A stretch of DNA of 64,000 bases. It comes from Biscogniauxia marginata. Lineage: Eukaryota > Ascomycota > Sordariomycetes > Xylariales > Xylariaceae. Positions 25,933 through 38,389 of the stretch are shown one piece after another (the stretch's first letter is position 1; each line of letters starts with the position of its first letter). The DNA lies in NCBI GenBank assembly GCA_022695795.1, contig MU404085.1, positions 257,597 to 321,596 of the forward strand, in the 5' to 3' direction. Below the pieces are notes generated by a model. That model ran no database searches. It was given only the letters and a program-made list of their open reading frames with translations, and was not told where the DNA came from. The position numbers and the translations under genes were made by a program.

Positions 25933-27253
25933 TTACCCTCTCGGTCTTTTCCCCGTTATAACGACTTGTTCGCCTGCTCCATCGAACCACGAGCTGCCAG
26001 TAAACAATATATCACGCTGACTAACGAGGTAGAGCAGCAGGTATATATGCGGCACGATATGGCCCCAACAGTAGACCCGTATCCACTGAAAGCCCCCGTC
26101 ACGCAGAGAGCGCACGCCCCAGCCGGCGGCACCGTTACCCACGTAATTGGTGAGGAAGGCCCAGCCTTCCCGCCTGAGCCGGTCATCCCATCCCGAGCAG
26201 TCGAGTAGCCAGAATCCTCGCTCGAAAGGCCTGATTTCTCTTGATATTGTCTCGGTCCGGAAGCGCTTGGGTATGCTCAGGTCTTCGGCTAGCTTGGCGA
26301 GCGGTGGAGATACTAACTCCTCAGGTGTGATGAGAAGATCCCCTACGGGAGGTTCTGGCGCTTGTACCTCGAGACTCTCGTACGTGTATCCATGACTTTC
26401 ACAGAAGACGACAGAATACGGAGGCGTCCTGGTCGAAGGTTGAGGGTTGGGGCTCCTGTGTGCCTGATCAGGGACGTTTCGGAATTTCCCACTAATAATA
26501 GACTTAATGGGACCCTTATCCGGTGATTGTCTTTCTCCGTCTCTCACGGAGTATCGCAGATTGTCCGATCTCGCGAATGGTGTCTCCTGGATTACCGAAT
26601 CCTCATCTTGAGGGCTATTTGACTGTATAGCACAGCGCTTCGGAGGACGTCGATAACCGCTAACTCGGTAGATAGGCTCAAGCCATGGCGAAGGTCTCTT
26701 TTGGTTAGGGGTATATGGTATCTCTAGAACCTCGCGAAGACTTGGTAACCGGGATAGTGCCCCATCGGTTGGAAGTTTAATAGGATTGGGAACCTCTTGG
26801 TTGGACTCCGGACATGTCATATCTGGTGGACTGATAGAATGAGATTGTTGTTGTAGCAGGGCACACCGCAATATTCGTGCAGATGATGGATAATGGGTAA
26901 TGTCATCTTCTGAATTTGAGTCTGGTAGCACTCTTAGTGAAGATAGTAGGGATGGTAGGCTCTTCTTTTTTAAGCACTTATTTGCTTCGAAGCAAGCCTG
27001 CGAATCTCCTCGGACACGTAGGTACTCGGACACGTAGGTACGGCGAGTTGGCATCGTCTAATACACTGCTGAAATATGCATTTGGTAACTGAATCTGACC
27101 AGAATCGCTGCTCGACACCAAGAGAAGTTGTTCCTCAGTCTCCACTTGTGTGCTGGGAATGCTGTCATTTAGGCTTTTGTATGAGTTTCGGAGTGATAGA
27201 GGAGTGACTGAATTGTTTTTCAAGGGACTGAAATTTATATATTCTAGGGCCAT
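25933..27253 (-). pseudogene. Conserved fungal protein of unknown function, frameshifted by a 16-bp tandem duplication
   Basis: Two minus-strand frames overlap: one from the ATG at 27253 and one open to the stop at 25933. A 16-bp unit occurs twice in tandem at 27009-27024 and 27025-27040, and counting it once puts both parts in a single frame of about 434 codons. The C-terminal 100 residues look like a folded domain rich in Trp and aromatics (ERGFWLLDCSGWDD, AGWGVRS, WIRVYCWG, TGSSWFDGAG), which I recall from a conserved ascomycete family without known function. The middle is Pro/Ser-rich. The downstream ATG at 27054 would still allow a 373-aa product, so the C-terminal domain may survive. 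The start lies about 170 bp from the large retroelement, so its promoter region was probably altered. The copy is not visibly RIP-mutated. Confidence 0.55.
27009..27040. repeat. Perfect 2 x 16-bp tandem duplication
   Basis: CTCGGACACGTAGGTA at 27009-27024 is repeated exactly at 27025-27040. Because 16 is not a multiple of 3, it shifts the reading frame of the minus-strand gene here. The identity of the two copies indicates a recent event. Confidence 0.95.
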
Positions 27254-27426
27254 TGCGCGTGATTATTATACGCTCTTGTGCACAGGGCGTCGATATGGAC
27301 GAAGATTTCCACGTTTACTTGAGTCGCGGCCATGATCGTTGAACTGTCTGCGTGTAACGAACCTGCAGAAATTATTGTGCTATGGTAGAGGATGAAAACT
27401 TTAATCTGTAGTTGAACCATTCATAT

Positions 27427-27856
27427 TATGACGAACCTCCCTATGTGTTCCTAGTCAGCTGACCTCACAAGTAAGTACGTATTAGGTTTTTCTTGATTTG
27501 AAGGTAATAATAAATCGAGGTTAGTTTAAAAGATTTATTATGCTTTGTTCGTTAAAGAGATTTTAAAGTACTTTTATTATAATATTAAAAAATAATTATA
27601 ATTTTAAATTAATAACTAAAAAACTAAAATAAATAACTAAATACATAAGAAATTTTAAGTTATTTATATAATTATTTTTTAAAAGTAATACTTATTATTT
27701 TTTTTAATTATTTTATATAAATTTATCGTGATTTAGTCGTATTTAAATTATAATAAATTTTATTTTTAGTTTATTTAAATAATTACTCGAAGTTATTTCG
27801 TTATTAGTTTATTAACTTTACTTAAAAACCCCTTTTAATTTAAATAAGTCGTAATA
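27427..27856 (-). repeat. 3' LTR of the outer element
   Basis: This is homologous to 40899-41272 in the same orientation. The first 70 or so bases at the outer edge keep a normal base mix, while the remainder is strongly AT-converted. It is longer than its partner because the partner lacks about 56 bp in the U5 part. The adjacent CATAT is the target-site duplication. Confidence 0.8.
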
Positions 27857-30621
27857 TTATTTTTTCCTTTTTAAGATTTTTATTTTAAAAATAAATAAAT
27901 AAATAAGTCTCGTTTTTTTGTCGCAAGATTTATTTACTTTCTTTTCTTTTTAACTTTTTTAGCATGTTAAAACGTATTTTTAAAACGAAACTTTTCATGT
28001 AATTAAACTAATAAGCTTTTTAAAACGTTTAAGTTTTATATATTCGTTAATTTAGTTTTAAGGTATTTTGTTATTTAAGTTATATTTATTTTAGCGAGAC
28101 TTTTTATTATATATTTAAAAGTTATTTTAGTTATTTGTTTTATACTTAATAATAAAGATTTTATAACGATTTCTTTATATTAATAAGTATTTTAAAAAGT
28201 ATAAAATAAAAAAGGGAAAAGTTAAAATTATAATGTTAAGTTATTAAAAACCGTTTTTTTATGTTTTAAAAAGAAATATAAAAAAAAGTAAATTATTTTA
28301 AACGATTACGGCTTTAAAAGGACTTATTTAAAAGGCGTGAAAACGAACTTCTTAAAAAAGATTTATTTTTAAAAAAACTAAAAAAGCGAAAAAAGTAGAA
28401 ATAAAGTAATAGCGGTTTAATAAGAAGTAACGAAACATAAAGAAATTATTATGTTAATTTAAACTTAAATAAAATATATTTATTTCCGAGGCTGTTTTTT
28501 CTTTTAACCTATTTTTCTTAAATTAAAATCTTAACTTTTAAGCCTTTTTAATTAATTTGGGTTTTAACGGTAAAAGCTTTTAAGCTCGTTTATTAAGTTC
28601 TTTAAATGCTTAAAAAGTTTTTAAATATTTTTTTTAATAAGTAACTTTTTTACTTAATAAAATATTATAATTAATTATTAATTTATTTTAAATTTAATAT
28701 TTTTTATTTCGTATTTATTAAGGGTTTTTTAAAATTTTAATTAGTTTTTTAATAAAGCGTTTTTTAAAAAAGAAAGTTTATAATTAACTTTTAAAATGAC
28801 TTTTTTAATTTTATATAGTTTTAACTTTTTAAATTTAAGTTTTTTATTAAGCCGTTTTATTTTAATTTAAAGTGTTTTTATTAATACGCTTTATCGTTAA
28901 CGAAATAAGTAAATTATATTTCTTTTTTTTAAAATTAATCTTTTAATTTTTTTGTTATAATATTTTATTATTTTATTTTAAATAAATTATAATTCTTTTT
29001 ATAATTATAATTATATTGTTTAAACTTTTTCAGATAATATTTTTACTTTCGGGTTTTTTATTTCGATTTTTAGTGTTTTTATAAGTTTAATTAGTTATTT
29101 TTAGATTTTTATTTTTTAATTATATATTATTTTATATAATAATATTTTTATATTTTCGTTAATTAAAGTGTTATATGTTATTTAAGTTATTAATAATAAT
29201 TTAATTTAATTATTTATTTCTTAATTAATATAACTTTATAAATATTATTTTATTATTTAATTTAATTTATTTATTTATTTAACTAAAGATAATATGTTAT
29301 AAATAACTTTTATTTAACTTTTATTTGTTTTATTAAGTTAATTTAAAACTTTAACGTAAATAACTTATTTTTATTTAAAATAATACGTTTTAATAATTTA
29401 TATTTATTAATATACTTTTTTAAAAAATTAAAAGTTAATTATTTTGTTATATTTGACTTATTAAACGATAAAAAGTAAATATATTTCGTAAGTTTATTAA
29501 TAATTACTTATATATTATTATAAATATTATAAATTTTTATAAATTTTTAATTATTTGTTTTATTTTTAAAAAGTTAAACTTTTTATAATCGTTTTAACGT
29601 TTTAAAGATTCTTTAATAAATTCGTTTTATATTTATTTTAATATGTAGATTTTTTTTATATAAAAAAAGTTTATTATTAGTTCTTTGTTAAGATTATAAT
29701 TACTTTTCTTTTTAATTATAACTTTTTTTAAAACTTTATTTTTAGTTTTTTATATTAATTTATTATTTTGTTATTTAAATATTTAGATATTTTTTTTGTT
29801 AATTTTCAATTTATAGTTTTTTTATTAAGAAGATTTATTTAAATGTTTTCTTTTTTTAATATAATAAATCTTAAAATTAAAATTAAATAAGAAAATTATT
29901 TAACGTTTATATTTTTAATTAAGTGTTTATATTATTATAAATTATATAAAGTTTTTATAATTTAAATAAATATTAATAAGTTTTTTAGTTTTATTAAGTT
30001 ATAATTCTTATTTTTTTAGTATTTTAATAACTATTAATAATTTTTGTTATAAATTTAATAGTTTAATTTAGTATTATATAGTGCTTTAAATAAGTACGCG
30101 ATTAAGTATTATTTTTATTATTTTTTAGTTACTTTAGAATTATTTTAATAATAAAATTTAAAGTGTTTATTTTTAATTTTTTTTATTTTCGTTTAAAAGT
30201 TTATATATAACTTTATTAGTTATAATTTTTTTTAGTTATTAAAAAGCTTTTTTTGTTTTCGTTAAAATAATTAGTTTTATTAATAGTTTAACGATTTACT
30301 TGAAATTTTAAATAAGTTATTTAACGTAATTAATAAAGCTAAGAAATACGCGTATATTTATAACACTTTTAAGTTTTAGTTAATTCTTAATTATTACTAT
30401 TTTTCCTTTTTAAATATAGATTTTTTTTGGATTTATTATAAACTTTAAATAATTTAGTTTTTTAACGTGTTATTTATTTTTAGTTAAATAAACAAGTAGG
30501 TTTATTTTTTTAAGGGTTTTAATATTTGTTTTATATGTTCTTTATATTTATAATATTTATATATCGTTTAAAAAGCGATATATTTTTTATATTTTTTTAA
30601 TTATTTTAATTATATAATAAT

Positions 30622-30717
30622 TATTATAAAGATTTAATATTATAAAGATTTAATATTATAAAGATTTAATATTATAAAGATTTAATATTATAAAGATTTA
30701 ATATTATAAAGATTTAA
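30622..30717. repeat. Six tandem copies of a 16-bp AT-rich unit
   Basis: The unit TATTATAAAGATTTAA is repeated exactly six times within the outer element's internal region. The copies are identical although the surroundings are heavily mutated, so the array probably expanded after RIP. Confidence 0.95.
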
Positions 30718-31435
30718 GCTTTATTAATTTACTTTTTTATAAGTTTTATTAATAATAATAAATATTTGTTTTTTATTATTATTTTATTAAAGTGTCGGTA
30801 GTTAATTACTTGTCGTTATATTAAATTTCTTTTTTTATTAATATGTTACTTTTCGTTTTTATTAACTTTTAATATTATAATTATTAAGTATTTTAACGAA
30901 AACTTTAATTTTCGAATATATGTTTTATTAAAATCTTTTTAGATTTCTTTTTATAATGCTTTTTTTTTAATTTATAAAAACGGAAATACTTACGTAATAC
31001 TTTTTTTGTTAAATTTTTAAGTTTAATTACTTAAATTATATAAGTAATATATTTCGTTTTTATATTCGTTTTTTAATGTTATTTATAATATTTATTTTAT
31101 AACTTATAATAATTAACTCCTTTTAATCTTGATTTTAATAAAATATATTTATCTCGAAATTTATTTATAAATTATTTTTTTAAGTTAATTTATTTTTAAG
31201 ATTATATTATGATTTAATATATATATAATATTAAAAATAATTTATTTAAGATATTTTTAAATAATTATTAAGAAAAGAATTATTTTTTTTAATATTTTAA
31301 TATTTTTATAATTAAATATATATTTTTTAAAGTTTCGTAATTTATATAAACTTTATTTATATACTTATAATATATTATTTTTTTAAGTTATTTTAATTAA
31401 AATATAACTTTTATTTACTTTTAAGTTTATAAAGG

Positions 31436-31806
31436 TGTTATAAACCAATAAGGGTAGAGGGAATGAAAGGAGTCATGTGATCTAAAGTCACATGACTCCG
31501 GAAAGAATTCTCTGTTAGACTCTTGAGAATTAAGGAGAATATTAATATTACTCCCTCGAAAAATAAGTATAAGTAAGGATAAATTTCCTTTATATTTAGT
31601 TATTTTTTTGGTTTTTTAGCTATTAATTTAAGACTATAATTACTCCTTAATATTATAATGAGAGTACTTTGAAATTTCTTTAATAAATAAAACATTATAA
31701 ATCTTTTAAATTAACCTTAATTTATTATTACTTTTAAATAAGAAAACCTAATACGTATTTATTTGTGAAGTTAGTTAACTAAGAATATATAAGGAGATTT
31801 ATTACA
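31436..31806 (+). repeat. 5' LTR of the inner element
   Basis: The LTR starts TGTTATAAACC and ends TTACA, giving TG...CA ends. The first 125 bp or so keep normal composition and hold a perfect 12-bp palindrome at 31469-31499. The rest is AT-converted. Partner: 38020-38389. Confidence 0.85.
31469..31499. repeat. 12-bp inverted repeat in the LTR
   Basis: GGAGTCATGTGA (31469-31480) is exactly complementary to TCACATGACTCC (31488-31499), with a 7-nt loop. The partner LTR keeps a C-to-T-worn version near 38048-38078. Its place in the U3 part suggests a regulatory or structural role in the original element. Confidence 0.85.
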
Positions 31807-32333
31807 TTTTAATAACTCCTTAATTAATGCTTAATATTAGTTTAAAAAAAGGGATTCTCGGTTAAACCGTTTTAAGATAAATATGCCTCTTAAGACTAAA
31901 AAGTAACAAAAAAAGAAATAAATAAAAAAATAATAATTAATAAGTTATTAAACGAAAGCTTTAAATTTTTTACGATATAATAAAAAGGTTTAAAAGAACT
32001 AATATAAAAATTAATTATAATTATAACTAAAAAAGAGCCTTAAAAAGACACCTTTAAAGCTTAACAAAAAAAATCATTTAAAGAAAAAAAAAAGAGAAAA
32101 AAGAAGCACTTAAAAAAAAAATTTACCTTTTAAAAACAAATAACTAAAACCACTTTTAAATAATAATAACTTTAATAGCTTAAACGATAAAAACAATATA
32201 GCGATTCTCGATATAAAAGGTTTTAAATTAATTATATTTAATAAATATAATAAGTTAAGTGATTTAAAAGGATTTTTGATTTAAGCCGAAACTTATTTAC
32301 GGTTTTATTACGAAACAATTACTACTAAGGAAT

Positions 32334-32808
32334 TGTCACGAACTAACCAGGGTAAGCAATTAAGTAATAGGGGTACTGTTCCCACTCTTTTTACGTCCGG
32401 CTCGGACATAAATTCTAAAGGGGAAGGCGACTTATTATCACATAATATAAATAAGTATAGATAAGATTTATTCAATAATATCTAGTGGAGAATAAATAAG
32501 TATGGATAAGACTTATTTAAAGGTATTTAACATACTAATTATAAGGAATAAAGGATAAAATAACAAGTATAAAAAGGATAAAATTTCTTATGTGTTTAGT
32601 TATTTATTTTAGTTTTTTAACTATTAATTTAAAACTATAATTACTTTTTAATATTATAATAAAAATACCTTAAAATCTTTTTAATAAACAAAATATTATA
32701 AACCTTTTAAATTAATCTTAATTAATTATTACTTTTAAATTAAGAAAACCTAATACGTACTTACTTATAAAGTTAATTAACTAGAAACATATAAGGAGGT
32801 TCGTTATA
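32334..32808 (+). repeat. Third, divergent LTR inside the inner element
   Basis: It begins TGTCACGAACTAACC and shares its right-hand 250 bp or so with the LTRs at 31436 and 38020, but has a different U3 part. It is followed by a second copy of the leader/gag start: 32809-33354 matches 31807-32333, and both end in AAGGAAT. The left part (about 32334-32430) escaped heavy AT conversion. The layout LTR-leader-LTR-leader-pol-LTR indicates recombination or template switching between two related elements. Confidence 0.75.
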
Positions 32809-33930
32809 TTTTAATAGCTTTTTAATTAATACTTAACATTAGTTTAAAAGAAGGGATTTTCGGTTAAACTATCCCAAGATAAATATACCCCTTAAAACTA
32901 AAAAGTAACAAAAAAAGAAAGAAATAAAAAATAATAATTAACAAGCTTTTAAATAAAAGCTTTAAATTCTTTTACGATATGATAAAAGGGTTTAAAAGAA
33001 TTAACATAAAAATTAATTATAATTATAACTAAAAAAGGGCCCTAAGAAAACACCTTTAAAGCTTAGTAAGAAAAATCGTTCGAGAAAAAAAAAAGGAGAA
33101 GGAAAAAGCACCTAAAAAAGAAAACAAATAAACAAAATAACCTTTACCTCTTAGAAATAAATAACCGGAGCTACTTTTAAACGATAACAACTTTAGCAAC
33201 TTAAACGACGAAAACAATATAATAACTCCCGATATAAAAGGTTTTAAACTAATTATATTTAATAAGTATAATAAGTCAAGTGATTTAAAAGGATTTTTAA
33301 TTTAAGCCGGAACTTATTTATGGTTTTATTACAGAATAATTACTATTAAGGAATAAAAGGTTTTCACGGTATTTTAGCTCCTCGTTAAAACTATTTTAAC
33401 CTAGTTTTAATTAATGTTAAAAGATTACTTAAATAATGAATAAAACGCTTAAAAAGATATAAAAAAGGTTTTTAAGGATTATAAGGAGTTTAAAAAACAA
33501 CTTAGATTTATATTTAATAACTTAATCTTTAAGTAATAAGCTAAAGCTTAACTTTATAAATTACGACAAAATAAAAAGGCTTTAAACTACGTTGTTAAGT
33601 TTAAGAAACTCGTAAGTTAATTATAATTACTTATTAAAAGCTTATATTACTTATTTTATTAAAGATTAAAGGATTATATAAAAAATGAATTATATAAAAT
33701 AAATTTATATAAAAAAAGAACTTAAAAAAGTTTAATAATTACGTTATAATAGTAATTATTATTAATAACGAAAACTTTAAACGATACCTTGAAAAAAAAA
33801 AGACGATATAACGAAGAAACGGCGATTAATAAAAGAAAAAAATCACAAAAATGGTATTAAAACAAGGAAAGGCATTAAAATTAACGTTACTTAAAAAGAA
33901 TAAAATAAAAAAAATAAATCAATTATTAAA

Positions 33931-33972
33931 TGTTTTAATTATAAAAAGAAAAGACATTATAAAAACGAGTGT
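33931..33972 (+). other. Relic of the gag CCHC zinc knuckle
   Basis: Fourteen codons read C-F-N-Y-K-K-K-R-H-Y-K-N-E-C. The spacing is exactly C-x2-C-x4-H-x4-C, with the second Cys read as Tyr (TAT for TGT), a G-to-A change typical of RIP. This fixes the strand and frame of the inner element. Confidence 0.75.
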
Positions 33973-36900
33973 TAAAACCCCAAGAAATAAAAACCAAAAA
34001 TAAAAGGGATTTCTTAACCCAAGAAAAAAACTTTTAAAATAAAGGTTTATTTCGAAAATAATAAGGAGATAAACTAAGTATTTATTATTACTATTATTAA
34101 AGCAAAAAAAAAAACGAGAAAGTCTTTATAAAAAGAAATTATAAATATTATTAGGTTAACTATAAAAACTACTTAAAGTATAACTACTTATATTTAAGGT
34201 ACTTTACACTAAAATAAACTAAGTAAAGATATAATAAAGGCGAATTACCGTATAAATACAATACTTATAAACTAGGATACGACTTAAGAATTAAGTTAAA
34301 CTATAATGAGTTATATTAAAGCCATTATAACGACGATAAATACGAAATATATTAAAGAAAAAGTAAATATAATAACTTAAACCGGAAGTTTTATATAAAT
34401 AATACCAGTTAACTTAATAAGTTATTAAGTAAAAAACCTAAATTAGAGTTAAAAGTAGTAAAACAACTAAAAAAAGAACATATATCGTTACATTAAAGCT
34501 TTTATATTAATAACGCTTATTAAATATATAGAAGTTTTAAGGATAAAGCTGGTTATTATCCCTAAGAACTAGAAAGTAATAATACGAAAAAAAACGAATA
34601 TATTTATGACAACGTCCCACAATAGTCATATTATTTTAAAACATATTATTTTTACTTAAGTTCCGAAAAAAGTAACGAAATAATTATTACGGGTTATAAG
34701 ATAAGTATTATAAATAATATTAAAAAACGGATATAAAGACGAAATATATTGCTTATATGATTTAAGTAACTAAACTTGAAGATTTAATAAAAAGAGTATT
34801 ACGCAAATACCTTCGTTTTTATAAATTATTTAAAGATAAAATAAAAGAAGAATTACTAGAACATAACTAGTGAGATTACTAGATTTACTTTAAAAAAGGA
34901 AAGTAATTAAAATTATTCCTAGTGTATTTTATAAATTAAGAAAAATAAAAAGTATTATAAAAAAAGAATTTAAAAGGATTTTAATAAAAAATAAATTCAA
35001 GAATTAAAATTCTCGTTAAAATACCTAGTAATTATAGTATTAAAAATCGATAAAAACGGAAAATAACATGTTAATAAAGAAGGAAATTTAGTGTAAAGAC
35101 GAGTAATTAATTATTAATACTTTAACGAGGTAATAAAGAAAAATAAACACTTATTATTATTAATAAAACTTATAAAAGGATAAATTAGTAAAGCTTAAAT
35201 CTTTATAGTATTAAACCTTTATAATGGTTATTACAATGATTAAAATGACTAAAAAACATAAATAATACATAACCTTCCGAACGGTATATAGATATTATAA
35301 GTATAAGGTTATGTTATTTAAATTTATTAACGTACCCGCTACATTTTAATATATAATTATAATAGTTTTTCGCAAGTTTTTAAATAAATTTGTATTTATT
35401 TAGAAAACAAGAAAGAGTATAAAGAATATGTAGAATAAGTGTTAAAAACCTTGGAAAAGGTAAACCTACTTGTTTATTTAATTAAAAGTAAATAGTATAT
35501 TAAAAAACTAGATTATTTAAGGTTTATAATAAATCCAGGAGAAATCCGTATTTAAAAAGGAAAAATAGTAGTAGTTAAAGATTAGTTAAAACTTAAAAGT
35601 GTTATAAATATATGTGTATTTCTTAGCTTTATTAATTACGTTAAATAACTTATTTAAGATTTCGGGCGAATTATTAAATTATTAATAGAATTAACTACTT
35701 TAACGAAAATAAGAGAAGCTTTTTATTTCACTAAAAAAAGTTATAACTAATAAAGTTATATATAAACTTTTAAACGAAAATAAGAAGAAACGACTAAGAA
35801 TAGACACCTTAAATTTCATTATCAAAACAATTCTAGAGCAATTAAAAGATAATAAAAAATGATACTTAATTACGTACTTATTTAAGGCACTATATAATAT
35901 TAAACTAAATTATTAAATCTATAATAAGGAATTATTAGTAATTATTAAAGTATTAAAAAATAGGAATTATGGCTTAATAAAATCAAGGAACTTATTAATA
36001 TTTATTTAAACTATAAAAACTTTACACGATTTATAATAATATAAACACTTAATTAAAAATATAAGCATTAAATAATTTTTTTATTTAAGTTCAATTTTAG
36101 AATTTATTATATTAAAAAAACATTTAAATAAATCTTTTTAATAAAAAAGGAGATTATAAATTATAAATTAATAAAAAAGATGTTTAAATGTTTAAATAAC
36201 AAAATAACGAATTAGTTATATTAACTTATATACGAATTAACATAAAAAACTAAAAATAACGTTTTAAGGAAAGTTATAATTAATTTAAATACTTAAAAAA
36301 ACATAATACACAATTATATAGGATTTCGTAATAACACTTCTTAAGTTAAAAGATTTTATTATAAGAGTACTTTATAATAGTATATAAATAATTATTAATA
36401 AACTCATAAAATATGCTTATTTTCTATCGTTTAACAAGTTAAATATAGTAAAATAATTAATTTTTAGTTTTTTAAGAGAGTATATTAATAAATATGGATT
36501 ATTAAAACGTATTATTTTAAATAAAAATAAGTTATTTACGTTAAAATTTTAAATTAATTTAATAAAATAAATGAGAATTAAATAAAAGTTATTTATAGCG
36601 TATTATTTCTAAATAAACGGATAAATAATGAAATAATATTTACGAAGTTATATTAATTAGGAAATAAATAACTAGGTAGAATTATTACTAATAACCTAAA
36701 TAGCGTATAACACTTCGGTTAATAAGGATATAAAAATGTTATTACACGAGGTAATATACGATTAAAAAGTGGAAATCTAAAAATAACTAATTAAACTTAT
36801 AAAAGCGTTAAAAGTCGAAATAGAAGCCTCGAAAGTAAAAGTACTATTTAAAAAAGTCTAAGTAATATAGTTATAATTATAAAAAGAGTTATAGTTTATT

Positions 36901-37237
36901 TAAAACAAAATAATAAAGTATTATAATAGAAAAAAATTAAGGGATTAATTCTTAGGAGAGAAAATATAATTTACTTATTTCATTAATAATAAAGCGTAAT
37001 AATAAAAACGCTTTAAATTAAAATAAAACGGCTTAATAAAAAACTTAAATTTAAGAAGTTAAGACTATATAAAGTTAAAAAAGTTATCTTAAAAGTTAAT
37101 TATAAACTTTTTTTATTAAAAGAATTTAAAATATATTTTATATTTTATATTTCACTTTTAAAACTAGTATTAAAAAACATTATACCAAAAAATTAACTAG
37201 AATTTAAATAAAACCTTAATAAGTATAAAATAAAAAA

Positions 37238-37350
37238 ATATTAAATTTAAAATAAGTTAATAATTAGTTATAATATTTTATTAAATAAAAAGGTTATTTA
37301 TTTAAAAAAAACACTTAAGAACTATTTAATTACTTAAAAACCTAATAAAT
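37238..37350 (+). other. Relic of a chromodomain at the integrase C-terminus
   Basis: The frame reads residues such as YFIK*KGY followed later by NT*E and NYLKT, where chromodomains have YFIKWKGY and NTWEP. The tryptophan codons are TAA or TAG. This places the element among the chromodomain-bearing Ty3/gypsy elements (chromoviruses). The outer element has a matching relic on the minus strand near 28636-28700. Confidence 0.7.
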
Positions 37351-38019
37351 AAGTTTACGAATTTTTATTGTTAAAACCTAGATTAACTAAAAAGGTTTAA
37401 AAGTTTAGTTAAGACTAGTTAAAAAAGAAAAAAACCTTTAAAATAAACACGTCTTGCCCGGATTTAAATTAACATAGTGATTTCTTTATACGTCGCTACT
37501 CTTTATTAAGACGTTATTATTTAATTTTTATATGTTTTTATTTTTTTAATTTATTTAAGTTTTAAAACCCGCGTCGAATAAATTAAACCTTACGTTTATA
37601 TAACTATTTAAATTAATGGTTTAACCACATAATTTTACTTAATAATTCCTGGAGTTATTAAACGGCTACCCGTTTTTCTTAGTTAATCTTAAGTTTTTCT
37701 TTTTAAATGTTTTAAGGGGATTTTAAGGAAATGTAGTTATCGTTATAAGAAGTGGCATTAGCTTCGTTATAATTTTAATATTTTCTTCCGTTTTTTAACA
37801 TTTTATATAATAAACCCCTTTTAAAATAGCGAGTATAAGGTATAATTATATATTTAAATTAATCGATTACGGCAACTAGTTCATATCGATATTCGGAGGA
37901 GTTTTTTTTTTTTGAACTTATTTTCATATTCTTAGTAACTTGATAAAATAACATAGTTAAAATAAATAATTACTAAAAAAAAGGTTTTAAGGATAAAACC
38001 ATTTAAAAGGGAAATATAA

Positions 38020-38389
38020 TGTTATAAATTAATAAGAATAAAAAATAAAAAGAGTTATATAATTTAAAATTACATAACTCCGGAAAGAATTCTTTATTAA
38101 ACTCTTAAGAATTAAAGAGAATATTAATATTACTCCTTCGAAGAATAAGTATAAATAAAGATAGATTTCCTTTATATCTAGTTATTCTTTTTGGTTTTTT
38201 AGCTATTAATTTAAGACTATAGTCACTCCTTAATACTATAATAAGAGTACTTTAAAATCTCTTTAACGAACAAGATATTATGAATTTCTTAAATTAATCT
38301 TAATTTATTATTACCTTCAAACAAGAAAACCTAGTACGTACTTACTTGTGAAGTTAGCTAACTAGGAACATATAAAAAGGTTCGTTATA
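38020..38389 (+). repeat. 3' LTR of the inner element
   Basis: The LTR starts TGTTATAAATT and ends TTATA, where the 5' LTR keeps TTACA. It aligns along its whole length with 31436-31806 (370 against 371 bp). The palindrome of the 5' LTR is worn here. The AAGGG that follows is the probable target duplication. Confidence 0.85.

Larger units (their letters stand above)
31436..38389 (+). mobile_element. Inner Ty3/gypsy chromodomain LTR retroelement, RIP-destroyed, nested antiparallel in the outer one
   Basis: The paired LTRs are 31436-31806 and 38020-38389. The flanking pentamers are AAAGG (31431-31435) and AAGGG (38390-38394), a target duplication with one G/A difference that RIP could explain. 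In order on the plus strand there is a leader/gag region; a CCHC knuckle relic at 33931-33972; a reverse-transcriptase segment near 35390-35460 with residues like EYKEYVE and TLEKVNLL; and a chromodomain relic at about 37238-37350. A purine-rich stretch lies just before the 3' LTR. Tryptophan codons in conserved places read as TAA or TAG, the usual RIP product of TGG. An extra LTR at 32334-32808 shows internal rearrangement. Confidence 0.85.

Noticed and set aside
30622..30717. Regular repeats considered as a CRISPR-like or centromeric array
   Set aside because: The units are directly adjacent without spacers and lie inside a retroelement in a eukaryotic genome.
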